From the NCBI GenBank assembly GCA_003139695.1, contig PLJM01000017.1, positions 186,001 to 250,000 of the forward strand: a stretch of 64,000 bases of DNA, given 5' to 3'. The DNA comes from Candidatus Dormiibacterota bacterium. GTDB lineage: Bacteria; Chloroflexota; Dormibacteria; Dormibacterales; Dormibacteraceae. Every line of letters starts with the position of its first letter. Positions within the stretch are counted from its first letter, which is position 1. The notes under the pieces are model-generated. The model did not search any database, had not been told where the DNA came from, and saw nothing but the letters and a program-made list of their open reading frames with translations. A program made the position numbers and the translations under genes. This document shows, piece by piece, positions 26,761-35,955 of the stretch.

Positions 26761-27632
26761 CGGCTGAGGATCACCTGCACTGCGCTCAGCTCGGCAGTGA
26801 TAGTAGCGGGCGTGCGCCCGATCTGCGCGTTGTCCGCGTAGATCCGCACCTTGGGCTTGGTCGTCACCTCGATCTTGCGGAACTTGAACACCTGGCCAAG
26901 GCCTCCTTCTTTGTGTTTGGAAAGCACGACGCGGGCGAGCACACGCTTCGCGATGTCGGTGCGAGTGGCGCCCGCATGCACGGACAACTCCAGGTATGGG
27001 TCCTGCGGCGTCTTGTCGCTCACCGGCATCTGGGCCCCGATCGACGTTGTGTTGGTAAAGACGAGGGACATCGCCGTGCCGCTGCCTCGTATGTCGCCGG
27101 TCAGCTCATAAGTGAAGGGCTTTGCCTCGGCAATGTGCTTCAAGTCCTCGGCGAAAGCTCCGAAGGCTCGATCCTTGGCTGATTCGCCCGCGGTGATGAA
27201 CTCGCCGAAGAGTCCGATCGCGGCGGCCTCCAGGAAGATCTTTCCGTTCACCCGGCCGAGGGTTAACGGATGCGGCCGCCCAGTCTTGATCACCCTGATG
27301 GCCGCGTCCACGGTCATCGGGAGATGAAGCGACTTGGCGAAGTTGTTGAAGGTGCCCATCGAAAGAATGCCAATTGGATGCTTGGTGTCGGCCAGCTTAC
27401 GCACCACCCAGCCGATGGTGCCGTCGCCGCCGGCAACGATGATCGTGGCGTTTGCGGAGACCAGCTTCTCGACGTCCATCTTGGGATCGAATTCGACGAT
27501 GAGGCTGCCCGCGAAGGCCTTGCGGAGCTTAGCCTCGATCTGGGGTGTCATCGAGCCTGCTTTGGAGCTCAAGATCAACAGGCTTGTCGTGCCCTTGGCG
27601 CTGCTCTTTGCGGATCGTTTGGTCGTGCTCAT
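26757..27632 (-). CDS. Diacylglycerol kinase-family lipid kinase
   Basis: This 291-residue soluble lipid kinase of the DAGK catalytic-domain family has the nucleotide-binding motif VAGGDGTIGWVVRKL, the downstream GTFNNFAKSLHLP, and a beta-rich C-terminal half. Family members phosphorylate diacylglycerol, sphingosine or related lipids. The gene is joined by ATGA overlaps to ppk1 upstream and a PAP2 phosphatase downstream, which ties phosphoryl transfer onto lipids to its removal. The exact lipid is unknown. Confidence 0.87.
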   Translation of the reverse strand: MSTTKRSAKSSAKGTTSLLILSSKAGSMTPQIEAKLRKAFAGSLIVEFDPKMDVEKLVSANATIIVAGGDGTIGWVVRKLADTKHPIGILSMGTFNNFAKSLHLPMTVDAAIRVIKTGRPHPLTLGRVNGKIFLEAAAIGLFGEFITAGESAKDRAFGAFAEDLKHIAEAKPFTYELTGDIRGSGTAMSLVFTNTTSIGAQMPVSDKTPQDPYLELSVHAGATRTDIAKRVLARVVLSKHKEGGLGQVFKFRKIEVTTKPKVRIYADNAQIGRTPATITAELSAVQVILSR

Positions 27633-29731
27633 ACCGCCTCCTCTCGATCGTCCTCAACCAGGCCGAGGGTGGCGCGCTGCATAAGCGCCTGTGTGTTGAG
27701 CCCCTTGGCGGTCGCAACCTTGCTCCAGGTCCCGTCCCCGGCAAGCTCCCATGCGAGCGTGTCGTCGCTCAGCTCGAGCTCCAGGAACTGAACAATCTCC
27801 TTCTTGAGATCCGGGTCGTCCACCGGGACGACCGCCTCCACTCGCCGGTCGAGGTTGCGCGGCATCAGATCGGATGAGCCGAAGAGAATGTCAGGGGAGG
27901 CTTCATTCCCAAAGCGAAAGATTCGTGAGTGTTCGAGGTAGTGGCCGACCAGGGAGCGCACTGTGATTCCGTCCGACAGCCCGGGCACACCCGGCTTGAG
28001 GCAGCAGATGCCGCGCACGATGAGGTCGATGCGAACGCCAGACTGAGAAGCCCGATAAAGGGCGTCAATCATCTCCGGGTCGACCAGGTTGTTCACCTTG
28101 ATCACGATTCGCCCCTTCGGCTTCAGAGCCTCCTTCTGGATCATCCTCACCAAACCCGATCGCAGCGTCGTTGGCGCCACCAGGAGCCTTCGATACTTGC
28201 TCTGGCGGCTGTAGCCGGTGAGGTAGTTGAAGAGCTCGGCAATGTCGGCAGTCACATCCGGGTCTGCCGTGAACAAGGCGACATCTTCGAATGTGCCGGC
28301 AGTCGCCGCGTTGTAGTTGCCAGTTCCGATGTGCGCGTAGCGGCGGACGCCTTCGCCCTCCTGCCGCACCACGAGCATCAGCTTGGCGTGCGTCTTCAGG
28401 CCGACGAGGCCGTAGACCACATGGACGCCCGCCTCTTCCAGCGCCTTGGCCCACACGATGTTGGCCTGCTCGTCACCGCGCGCTTTGAGTTCCACGACCG
28501 CAACCACCTGCTTGCCGGCCTGGGCCGCGTTTTTGAGCGCGCGCGCCAATGGGCTCTCTGGGCCGGAGGTCCTGTACATCGAAACCTTGATCGCGAGCAC
28601 GTCCTTGTCGCGGGCAGCCTGCTCGACGAACGACTCAACCGAGGTCACGAACGAGTCGTACGGGTGATGGACGAGAAGGTCTCGGTCTCGGATCACCTCG
28701 AAGAAATCGACCGAGTCGCCGCTGAGAGGTCGAAGCCTTGGCTGAGTCGCCGGCATCCACATCCTGGCAGGCAGCTGGTTGCTGCCCGGCACATGGATGG
28801 AAAGCAGGCCGGTCATGTCGAGCATCCCGCTCACTGTGTACACGTCCTGCTGGCCGAGCTCCAGCTCCCGCAGCAGCAGAGCGAGCACGTCGGGTGACAT
28901 GTCGGGTCCCACCTCGAGACGGACCGCGCGGCCTTTCCGGCGCTTGCGCATGAGCTCTGCCTGCACCGCCGCCATCAGGTCCTCGGCCTCGTCGTCATCC
29001 ACGTCGAGATCGGCGTCCCGTGTGACTCTAAAGAAGTGATTGCTCACGATCTCCATTCCGGGGAACAAGACAGGAAGATGAAGGGCGATCACCTGCTCGA
29101 GGGGCACGAATCGTTTGCCGTCGGGCAGGGCCATGAAGCGCGGCAGCAGCGCCGGCACCTTGACCCGCGCGAATCGCGGCTGCTGTCGCTCGGGGTCGCG
29201 GACCATGACCGCAAGGTTGAGCGACAGGTTGGAGATGTAGGGGAAAGGGTGTGCCGGGTCGACGGCAAGGGGCGTAAGCACCGGAAATATCCGCTCCTTG
29301 AACACTTCTGCGAGGAGGTTCCGGTCTCCCTTGGACAGATCGTCAGCCTTGACTATCGTGGCGCCGGCCTCTGCGAGCTCGGGCACGATCTCCTCGTTGA
29401 ACGTGGCCGACTGGCGCTCGATCAGGTCGCGCGCCCGCGCCCCAATCCCCTCGAGCTGCTCTTCCGAGGTCATTCCGTCCGGGGAGGTCAGTCTTAACGA
29501 CGCCATGAGCTGCTCGTGGAGCCCGGCGACTCGCACCTGGAAGAAGTCATCGAGGCTGTCGCTGACGATCGCCAGGAACCGGATCCTCTCTGCCAGCGGT
29601 CGCGCCAGGTCCTCGGCCATCGTAAGCACGCGGCTGTCGAAATCCAACCGCGAGAGCTCGCGGTTCGAGAACCTGTCCCGAGGCAGGGCTGCCCTCTGCG
29701 GCGACTGGCTGAGGGTCGACCTTACAGCCAT
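27629..29731 (-). CDS. ppk1: Polyphosphate kinase 1
   Basis: PPK1 reversibly polymerises the gamma-phosphate of ATP into inorganic polyphosphate. The 700-residue protein begins with the N-domain signature FSNRELSRLDFDSRVL and contains SNHFFRVTRDADLDVDDDEAEDL, MYRTSGPESPLARAL and, in the catalytic domain, VGLKTHAKLMLVVR with the autophosphorylated His, plus a second His region at RKRRKGRAVRLEVG/SLVGHYLEHSRIFRFG. ATG 29731 has AGAGGTG 6 bases upstream; the longer open frame runs into the preceding PAP2 gene. It is expressed with a lipid kinase and PAP2 phosphatases, an unusual partner set. Confidence 0.95.
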   Translation of the reverse strand: MAVRSTLSQSPQRAALPRDRFSNRELSRLDFDSRVLTMAEDLARPLAERIRFLAIVSDSLDDFFQVRVAGLHEQLMASLRLTSPDGMTSEEQLEGIGARARDLIERQSATFNEEIVPELAEAGATIVKADDLSKGDRNLLAEVFKERIFPVLTPLAVDPAHPFPYISNLSLNLAVMVRDPERQQPRFARVKVPALLPRFMALPDGKRFVPLEQVIALHLPVLFPGMEIVSNHFFRVTRDADLDVDDDEAEDLMAAVQAELMRKRRKGRAVRLEVGPDMSPDVLALLLRELELGQQDVYTVSGMLDMTGLLSIHVPGSNQLPARMWMPATQPRLRPLSGDSVDFFEVIRDRDLLVHHPYDSFVTSVESFVEQAARDKDVLAIKVSMYRTSGPESPLARALKNAAQAGKQVVAVVELKARGDEQANIVWAKALEEAGVHVVYGLVGLKTHAKLMLVVRQEGEGVRRYAHIGTGNYNAATAGTFEDVALFTADPDVTADIAELFNYLTGYSRQSKYRRLLVAPTTLRSGLVRMIQKEALKPKGRIVIKVNNLVDPEMIDALYRASQSGVRIDLIVRGICCLKPGVPGLSDGITVRSLVGHYLEHSRIFRFGNEASPDILFGSSDLMPRNLDRRVEAVVPVDDPDLKKEIVQFLELELSDDTLAWELAGDGTWSKVATAKGLNTQALMQRATLGLVEDDREEAV

Positions 29732-29735
29732 GCGT

Positions 29736-30389
29736 TCACCTCTTCCGCTCCAGCGCTGGATTGGAGAGCAGCCTGACGGACAGCACGAGCGACGTCCAGC
29801 CCAACCCGAGGGCCAGCCCCGCAATCACGTCGCTGGGCCAATGCTCGCCGAGGTAGATCCTGCCAATGCAATCCACAAGAAGCACCAAAGCCGCTGCTAA
29901 CCACGCAATTGACAGCAAGGCGCGGGGAAGGCGGCCGAAAGCGAGGCAGACGACGAGCAGTACGAGAACCCAGCTGAAGAAGACGACGTGCCCGCTGGGA
30001 AAGCTGAAGCTGCCGGTGTGGCGGATCACCTGGACCAGGTCCGCGGATGGCCGGGGCCGCTGAATGATCCCCTGGATGATCGAGTAGATGGGTCCGGCAA
30101 GCGCCCCAACAGCGATCAGTGGCGCCCTCCTCCAGCTGATCACGGCCACGACGGCGATGGCGGCGATACCGGCGTAAAGCTGTCGGGTGCCTTCCAACCA
30201 GTCGAACCAATTGAACACGGTGACGAGCGGCCCCCAGGACACTGCCTGTATCGAGCGCTCGATGGAAATGTCAAACGGCATGTACTGGTGGCCGACCGCA
30301 TAGAGAGTCAGGCCGGCGAAGATCGCGAGCAGCAGTAGGCCGACCCCTAGAAGGGGCCACCTAAAAGGCGATGTCCTCTCTCTACGCAT
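29736..30389 (-). CDS. PAP2-family phosphatase upstream of ppk1
   Basis: This 217-residue six-helix membrane protein has motif 2 (FPSGHVVFFSW) and motif 3 (RIYLGEHWPSD), with motif 1 degenerate (QGIIQRPRP, Gln for Lys). It lies 4 bases upstream of ppk1 and 23 bases downstream of the DUF1206 gene. ATG 30389 (MRRERTSPF) starts it; the open frame upstream is antisense-type shadow within DUF1206. It could recycle a polyprenyl or lipid phosphate. Confidence 0.84.
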   Translation of the reverse strand: MRRERTSPFRWPLLGVGLLLLAIFAGLTLYAVGHQYMPFDISIERSIQAVSWGPLVTVFNWFDWLEGTRQLYAGIAAIAVVAVISWRRAPLIAVGALAGPIYSIIQGIIQRPRPSADLVQVIRHTGSFSFPSGHVVFFSWVLVLLVVCLAFGRLPRALLSIAWLAAALVLLVDCIGRIYLGEHWPSDVIAGLALGLGWTSLVLSVRLLSNPALERKR

Positions 30390-30412
30390 CGGGAGCGCGG
30401 CGACGATTGCGC

Positions 30413-31288
30413 TCAACCGGCGCTGCTGCCAAGCAGCTTCACCCACCTTGCACAGGCGAAGGAGTGGAGGCCGAGCGCCACAAATCCCAGCGCGATGATT
30501 CCGACCAGCAGATGGCCGTATGGCTGGCTCAGGAGGAACAGGAAGGCTCCGCCGAAGCCGGTGGCCTTGTCCGGGGCGTGATGGATTCCAGCCTGGATGA
30601 GGAAAAATCCGATGACCAGGAAGGTGACGCCTCTGGCGGCCATCCCGAAGCGGCCGAGCCCGACCGCGATGTCTTTTTCGGACTTGCTCATCTCGCCCGC
30701 TTTCAGGTCGGTCTTGAACGTGGCCCGGTAGGCCTCGATGAACTGCCCCGCGCCGATCGCGAGCGCGGCGACGCCCAGCAAGATCGTGATGACGCCGCCG
30801 GCAGGATTCGTCAGGAGAGCGCTCACCGCCTTCTGCGTGCTGTCGTTGGAGGTCGAGCCTTGACCGGCGAGAATCTGGAGAGCGAAAAAGGCGATCGCCG
30901 CATAGGAGAAGGCGCTCGTGAGGAAGCCGATTCGTGCCGCAATGCCCTTGGTGTCCCGGCCACGGTGAAGGGGATCGAAGATCGCCCGGATGAAACCCCA
31001 CAGCGAGTAGGCGGCCAAACCGACGATAGTCACAATCAGCACCAGCTTTCCGAATGGGTTGCCGATCAGCCAGACGAGGCTTCCCGACAGGTCGGTGGCC
31101 TTGCCGCCCGGTTGCGCGGCCGCGATCCGCAGGGCGAGGAAGCCCATGACCACATAGAGCAATCCCCGGACCACGTAGCCCAGGCGCTCGAGCAGCTCGA
31201 GCGTGGGGTTCGCCGCCGCATGTTTGACAGCCCCGGCACCGCTTTGAATCTTTGCCATCTCAGGCCTCGGGCTTTCCACTTCACCCAC
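30413..31288 (-). CDS. DUF1206 membrane protein
   Basis: This 291-residue protein is built of three repeated two-helix units (the first with LERLGYVVRGLLYVVMGFLALR, the third with GRFGMAARGVTFLVIGFFLIQAG), each containing a conserved GY/GM..RG turn. This is the DUF1206 family, function unknown. GTG 31288 has AGGAGG 7 bases upstream. It heads the run PAP2-ppk1-lipid kinase-PAP2-PAP2 on the minus strand, so a role at the membrane in phosphate or lipid metabolism is a reasonable guess. Confidence 0.85.
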   Translation of the reverse strand: MGEVESPRPEMAKIQSGAGAVKHAAANPTLELLERLGYVVRGLLYVVMGFLALRIAAAQPGGKATDLSGSLVWLIGNPFGKLVLIVTIVGLAAYSLWGFIRAIFDPLHRGRDTKGIAARIGFLTSAFSYAAIAFFALQILAGQGSTSNDSTQKAVSALLTNPAGGVITILLGVAALAIGAGQFIEAYRATFKTDLKAGEMSKSEKDIAVGLGRFGMAARGVTFLVIGFFLIQAGIHHAPDKATGFGGAFLFLLSQPYGHLLVGIIALGFVALGLHSFACARWVKLLGSSAG

Positions 31289-31477
31289 TGCTGACCTCCT
31301 AAATGACGTTAGGAAGCCCTGGCGACCGCCAGAGCATCCAAAAGAGAACGGTTGAAGGGGACAATCTCACCGACCTTGGCATCCCTAAACCTTGGCCCTG
31401 GAAGCGGAACAATCGCCATAACAGCCCAGGTTCCCGTACATACGTTCACCCTGGGGGTGCGCTTAATCTGTTTCGCG

Positions 31478-33106
31478 ATGCGACAGGAGGAGCCAGCCGG
31501 CGGCGCCCTGGAGAGCTGGTTTCTCACCGCCCCTGAACGGGGCAACGAGTTCACCGAGCTTGACAGGCGTCATGCGTCCGGTGCGGCTTGGACCACCGGC
31601 AACTCGGTCGAGACCCTGGTTCACGGAGCGACGTATTTCCGCCGTTTGTTGAAGGAGATCGGTGAGCTGGGCGCCGGCGACCAGATGTTTTTCACCGACT
31701 GGCGAAGCGATCCCGACCAGCGTCTTGGTGACGGTCCAGACACGGAGGTCGGAGCGGTCATCTCCGCCGCGGCTCGTCGTGGAGTGAGCGTGAAAGCATT
31801 GCTCTGGCGATCACACTCGGATCGGCTTGGATTCAGCGCCAAAGAGAACCGCCACCTGGGCAAGGTGGTGAATGCGGCTGGAGGCGAGATTCTTCTCGAC
31901 CAACGCGTACGCCTGGGTGGCTCCCACCACCAGAAGCTCGTCGTCATCCGCCACGGTGGTGGGACTGGTTCCGACGTCGCCTTTGTCGGCGGGATCGACC
32001 TCTGTCACAGCCGCCGCGACGATGCCCAACATCTCGGAGACTCGCAGAGCCAAACGATGGCGCCCCTGTATGGAGCGACCCCACCCTGGCATGACGTCCA
32101 GGTGGCGATCCAGGGCCCGGCTGTCGGCGACCTTGAGTTCACATTTCGCGAGAGGTGGGCGGATCCAAGCCCGCTCAGTCGAGATCCGGTCGGGGTACTC
32201 CATGACGTCATTGGTCGGTCGGACCGCAAGGCGAGCACGCTGCCGCCGATGGCTTCAGACCCGCCGGCGCGCGGGACCCATTCCGTCCAGGTGCTGCGCA
32301 CGTACGGCAGCCGTCCACGCGGTTATCCGTTTGCCCCTCACGGCGAGCGCAGCATCGCGCGCGCGTACCTGAAAGCGCTGCGCCGCGCCCGCCGGCTCAT
32401 CTATATAGAAGATCAATTCCTCTGGTCGAAAGACGTGATGAGGCCGTTCGTCGACGCCCTGATCTCCAACCCTCAGCTGCACCTGATAGCAGTGGTCCCC
32501 AGATACTTCGACCAGGCCGGCGCGATGACGCTCCCGCCGAACCAGATTGGGAGGGAACAGGCGGTTCAGGCTCTGCTCGAAGCCGGCGGGGACCGCGTCG
32601 CGATCTTCGATGTTGAGGACGTGCTTGGAGTTCCGGTTTACGTGCACGCCAAGGTCTGCGTGATCGACGACGTCTGGACGTCGGTCGGGTCGGATAACTT
32701 CAACCGCAGATCGTGGAGCCATGACTCCGAGATCGCATGCGCAGTGCTGGACGAGGTGCGCGATTCGAGGGAGCCGGTCGATCCGGCGGGCCTGGGTGAT
32801 GGCGCGCGCACGTACGCCCGCGACCTGCGCTTGCAGCTCTGGCGAGAGCATCTCGGCCGTGCCGAAGGTGACGATCGAGACCTGCTCGATCCAGCCCGGG
32901 CGGTGGAGACGTTTCATGCCAGCGCGGACGCGCTTGAACGCTGGCACTCGGGTGGTGATCGGGGTGAGCGCCCTGCCGGTCGCGTGAGGCCACATCCACG
33001 GATCAAGCCGTCGCGGATGACGAGGTTGTGGGCCGAGCCGTTCTATCGAATCGTCTACGACCCCGACGGACGCCCGCCGGCATTCCGTAAGGCGGGAACG
33101 TGGTGA
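31478..33106 (+). CDS. Phospholipase D-family (cardiolipin-synthase-like) protein
   Basis: This 542-residue protein has two PLD half-sites: GGSHHQKLVVIRH..VAFVGGIDLCHSRRDD, and YVHAKVCVIDDVWTSVGSDNFNRRS. Both carry the H-x-K core; the Asp of the first HKD is displaced by a glycine-rich insert. Such proteins hydrolyse or transfer phosphatidyl groups. ATG 31478 is chosen because the upstream 40 codons look non-coding. There is no signal peptide or membrane helix at the N-terminus, unlike typical cardiolipin synthases. It is divergent from DUF1206. Confidence 0.85.
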   Translation: MRQEEPAGGALESWFLTAPERGNEFTELDRRHASGAAWTTGNSVETLVHGATYFRRLLKEIGELGAGDQMFFTDWRSDPDQRLGDGPDTEVGAVISAAARRGVSVKALLWRSHSDRLGFSAKENRHLGKVVNAAGGEILLDQRVRLGGSHHQKLVVIRHGGGTGSDVAFVGGIDLCHSRRDDAQHLGDSQSQTMAPLYGATPPWHDVQVAIQGPAVGDLEFTFRERWADPSPLSRDPVGVLHDVIGRSDRKASTLPPMASDPPARGTHSVQVLRTYGSRPRGYPFAPHGERSIARAYLKALRRARRLIYIEDQFLWSKDVMRPFVDALISNPQLHLIAVVPRYFDQAGAMTLPPNQIGREQAVQALLEAGGDRVAIFDVEDVLGVPVYVHAKVCVIDDVWTSVGSDNFNRRSWSHDSEIACAVLDEVRDSREPVDPAGLGDGARTYARDLRLQLWREHLGRAEGDDRDLLDPARAVETFHASADALERWHSGGDRGERPAGRVRPHPRIKPSRMTRLWAEPFYRIVYDPDGRPPAFRKAGTW

Positions 33107-33137
33107 CGCTCGACAGCTCGCGCTGATCAGCTGACCG

Positions 33138-34244
33138 TCAGCGGGTTGGCTTTGAGACCCGGCGGCGAGCCGCGCCTCGCTCAACATGAGGAATGTAAGA
33201 CCGATCGCCGATCCACTTTGCAGGGAGGATCGCCAGGCGGCCGGCCAGCTGGTTGATGGTCGAGGCATACATCGACCGCAGGGAGGCGAACTCCTTCCAG
33301 GCGATGTCGGCCTCGCGGCATTTATAGCCCGCGGTGAGGAGCCGCTCGCGAGCGTCGTCGAATTCCTGGCGCTCGACGATCGGAACGCCCGCGTTCTTGA
33401 ACCGGAAGTACCACGCGAGGTCTTCTACCAGGTGATTGCCGACCTTGAACATCAGGCGCGCGTGGCCTTCAGTCGCATCCTCGCTGACCACGGTGCTGAG
33501 GACGAGCGTCGCTGCATCCATCACCGCGCCGAACGAGTTCAACCACGCCTCGTTGTCGTGGCTCGACCTGAAGTACACAAGGATGGGGTAGGCGAGGTGG
33601 CTCTCGAGCACGGCGGCGGACCATCGCCGCCAGTCGTCGAAGGTCGCGCGTAGCTCATCGGGCATGCGGTGGCTGGCGACCGTCTCGAGAATTTGCAAGC
33701 CCGCCGGCGGCGCTCCTGCCAAGGCATCGAGCGTGACGACCAGCTCTTCTCGGCGCTGGAACGAACCGTACAACGAGAAGAGCAGGCTGATGACGAGGGC
33801 GATCAAGGCCACACCTGTCGCACTCTCAGCGATGATCACGAGGCGGGCGAGGGCGCCAACGGGCAGGATCTCCCCGTAGCTCAGCGGCAGCAGGGTCGAC
33901 GCGGAGAAGTACAACGATGTCCAGAAATCCTGGGGCGGCGGCTGGATTTGAGCTGGGATGGCATCGATGATCAACGCAAAGCCGAGGATGCTCGACAGGG
34001 CCCAGAACGCGAGCAGGGCCAGCAGGCCAACAGGGCCGAACGTGCCCAGCCAGTTCTCGCGACGTTCGATGCGCGAGTCGCGGGTGCCCAACCATCGCCA
34101 GGTCGCCCAAAGCGGGCGCAGGAGCCAGGGCGCGATACGAAGCTTGCCAATCGAAGGCCGCGGCAGGACCACCGACTGGAAAACGTCGTAAAAGGCCACG
34201 CCAAGGATGACGACGCCAAGCGCGGCCTCAACCATTCGGAGCAT
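33138..34244 (-). CDS. Two-helix ion-channel-family membrane protein
   Basis: This 368-residue protein has an N-terminal helix with a conserved YDVFQSVVLPRP, two further helices flanking a pore-loop-like segment (FWTSLYFSASTLLPLSYGEILP), then a cytoplasmic helical domain of about 200 residues. It matches the Ion_trans_2 group found in soil bacteria, in which the K+ filter TVGYG is replaced by a looser sequence (LSYGE here). Ion selectivity is unknown. It is convergent with the PLD gene with 31 bases between stops. Confidence 0.78.
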   Translation of the reverse strand: MLRMVEAALGVVILGVAFYDVFQSVVLPRPSIGKLRIAPWLLRPLWATWRWLGTRDSRIERRENWLGTFGPVGLLALLAFWALSSILGFALIIDAIPAQIQPPPQDFWTSLYFSASTLLPLSYGEILPVGALARLVIIAESATGVALIALVISLLFSLYGSFQRREELVVTLDALAGAPPAGLQILETVASHRMPDELRATFDDWRRWSAAVLESHLAYPILVYFRSSHDNEAWLNSFGAVMDAATLVLSTVVSEDATEGHARLMFKVGNHLVEDLAWYFRFKNAGVPIVERQEFDDARERLLTAGYKCREADIAWKEFASLRSMYASTINQLAGRLAILPAKWIGDRSYIPHVERGAARRRVSKPTR

Positions 34245-34328
34245 GGCGAGAAACTTTAACTACTACTGCTGGATTCGCTGTGCCACTCGGCAGGCGAGGG
34301 CCATCACTGCCTGAGCCGACAGCAGCCG

Positions 34329-35267
34329 CTACGCCTTGGTCGGCGCTTCCGAGGCCGCGCGTGGATTGGGCAAGGGCGTCAGCGTCCGCTCCACCTGGGC
34401 GCGCAGGTGCTCGAATGGCGGTGGTAGTGAGATTCGCTCGCCCAGGTGCTCGAGAGGCTCGTCGGTCGTGAAGCCAGGACCGAGGGTCGCTATCTCGAAC
34501 AGGACGCCACTCGGCTCTCGAAAATAAATCGACTTGAAGTAGTACCTGTCGATGATCGGTGTCGGTCGCGCGCCGGACGCCACCACCTTTTCCCGCCACG
34601 CGGCATGGTCCTCGAGAGTCGACGACCATGCGACATGGTGAACAGTTCCAGCGCCACTCGTGCCTCGTTCGGCCGGCGCCGGGTCATATCCATAGAAGGA
34701 GCCGCGCTTCTCGCCGCGAGACTCGAACTCGCCTGGGTCCGTGCTCCGGAACCTGAGGGTGTCCTCCAGGAGTGATTGGCTGCGCTCCGGTGCGCTCGAG
34801 TAGGCGCGAACGCCGGCGAATCCCTGCAGGGCGTTCTCGGCCGGAATCTCTGGATGCTCCGCGATCAGCGGCGCATCGGTGACGTCGTCGACGATGAGCT
34901 CGAGGCCCAGCCCTTCGGGGTCTGCAAAGCGAAGGCGGCCCTCGGCGCGCTCGGTGTCGGTTCCGTGGCCCGCGAGGCGCTCCGACCAGAAGTCGAGCGC
35001 TCTTTCGCTACCGACCCGAAAGGCGATGCGGTGGATCATCCCGGCCCCCGCCCTGCCTCGCGACACTCCGGGGTACTCGAAGAACGTCATGTCCGCCCCG
35101 GCGCTGGCGTTCTCGTCCGCATAGAACAGGTGGTAGACAGTCGGGTCGTCCTGGTTGACGGTCTTCTTGACCAGGCGGAGGCCCAGCACGCCGGCGTAGA
35201 AGGCGACGTTGCCCGGTGCGTCCGCTGTGATTGACGAGATGTGGTGGATGCCGTCCAGATTCTTCAT
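34329..35267 (-). CDS. Ring-cleaving dioxygenase-like VOC protein (two-module)
   Basis: This 312-residue protein has two tandem vicinal-oxygen-chelate modules. It opens with MKNLDGIHHISSITADAPGNVAFYAGVLGLRLVKKTVNQDDPTVYHLFY, typical of the MhqO/YkcA/LinE-like group that cleaves hydroquinones or detoxifies quinones. The metal ligands would come from HHIS, TVHHVAW, and FEIATLGPGF. ATG 35267 is chosen from the domain start; no strong ribosome site is visible. Confidence 0.83.
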   Translation of the reverse strand: MKNLDGIHHISSITADAPGNVAFYAGVLGLRLVKKTVNQDDPTVYHLFYADENASAGADMTFFEYPGVSRGRAGAGMIHRIAFRVGSERALDFWSERLAGHGTDTERAEGRLRFADPEGLGLELIVDDVTDAPLIAEHPEIPAENALQGFAGVRAYSSAPERSQSLLEDTLRFRSTDPGEFESRGEKRGSFYGYDPAPAERGTSGAGTVHHVAWSSTLEDHAAWREKVVASGARPTPIIDRYYFKSIYFREPSGVLFEIATLGPGFTTDEPLEHLGERISLPPPFEHLRAQVERTLTPLPNPRAASEAPTKA

Positions 35268-35319
35268 TTCACTTGATGAAAACCTGGGCACCCCGCGTTT
35301 GTTCCGCACCCCGAACGGC

Positions 35320-35955
35320 TCAGCTGCGCTTGATGACGATGACCGAAATCTCGTCCGCGGCTCGGTCGATGCGGTCGGCCGAGTTCTTCAGGTGGCGGTA
35401 GATCTCCCTCGACTTCAGGATCTGGCTCATCTCCGCCTTGCTGTCGAATAGCCGGCCGACAGCCTGGTGGTATAGGCCGTCGATCCGGTTCTCCGAGCGC
35501 TTGGCTCGAACGGCATGATCTGCGGCCACTGCGGGGTGGTCGAGCAGCTCTCCGACCGCGGCGCTGATGTGCCTGGCACCTTCGGTCAGGACCTTCGCCA
35601 TCTCGCTGAGTCCTGCGGGCGGGCCGATCCTGTACATCGCGAGCTCGACGGCAGTTTCATTTGCGGCGTCCAGGATGTCGTCGATCGCTCGCGAAAGACC
35701 GAACAGGTCCTCGCGATCGAATGGGGTTGCATATGTATGCAGCAGCTCATCGATCAGGATCCTCCTGGCCGCGTCACCTTCGCGCTCGATCTCCTTCAGC
35801 TGATCCACTAGCACGGTGTTATCGGCCGCCTCCGGACCGAACTTCTCCAGGACTTGTAGCGCCCTCACCGTTAGCTCGGCCTGCGTGCTCAGCAGCGAGA
35901 CAAACCGCCGATCGTTCGACTTCGTCAGCGCTTTGAATGTGCGGCCGAAGCTCAT
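35320..35955 (-). CDS. DUF47 / PhoU-like phosphate-transport regulator
   Basis: This 211-residue all-helical protein of the PhoU-like DUF47 family is the usual partner of PiT transporters. Conserved E/D-rich motifs that bind metal clusters in PhoU proteins appear as EIEREGDAARR and RAIDDILDAANETA, and again in LKNSADRIDRAADEI. ATG 35955 overlaps the PiT stop as ATGA, so the pair is translationally coupled. It probably gates phosphate uptake. Confidence 0.9.
   Translation of the reverse strand: MSFGRTFKALTKSNDRRFVSLLSTQAELTVRALQVLEKFGPEAADNTVLVDQLKEIEREGDAARRILIDELLHTYATPFDREDLFGLSRAIDDILDAANETAVELAMYRIGPPAGLSEMAKVLTEGARHISAAVGELLDHPAVAADHAVRAKRSENRIDGLYHQAVGRLFDSKAEMSQILKSREIYRHLKNSADRIDRAADEISVIVIKRS

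Noticed and set aside
27929..28897. 322-codon plus-strand frame within ppk1
   Set aside because: Antisense shadow of strongly conserved PPK1 sequence.
31352..31477. Longer N-terminus for the PLD-like protein
   Set aside because: The extra 42 codons lack similarity to PLD proteins and any signal-peptide character; ATG 31478 fits better.
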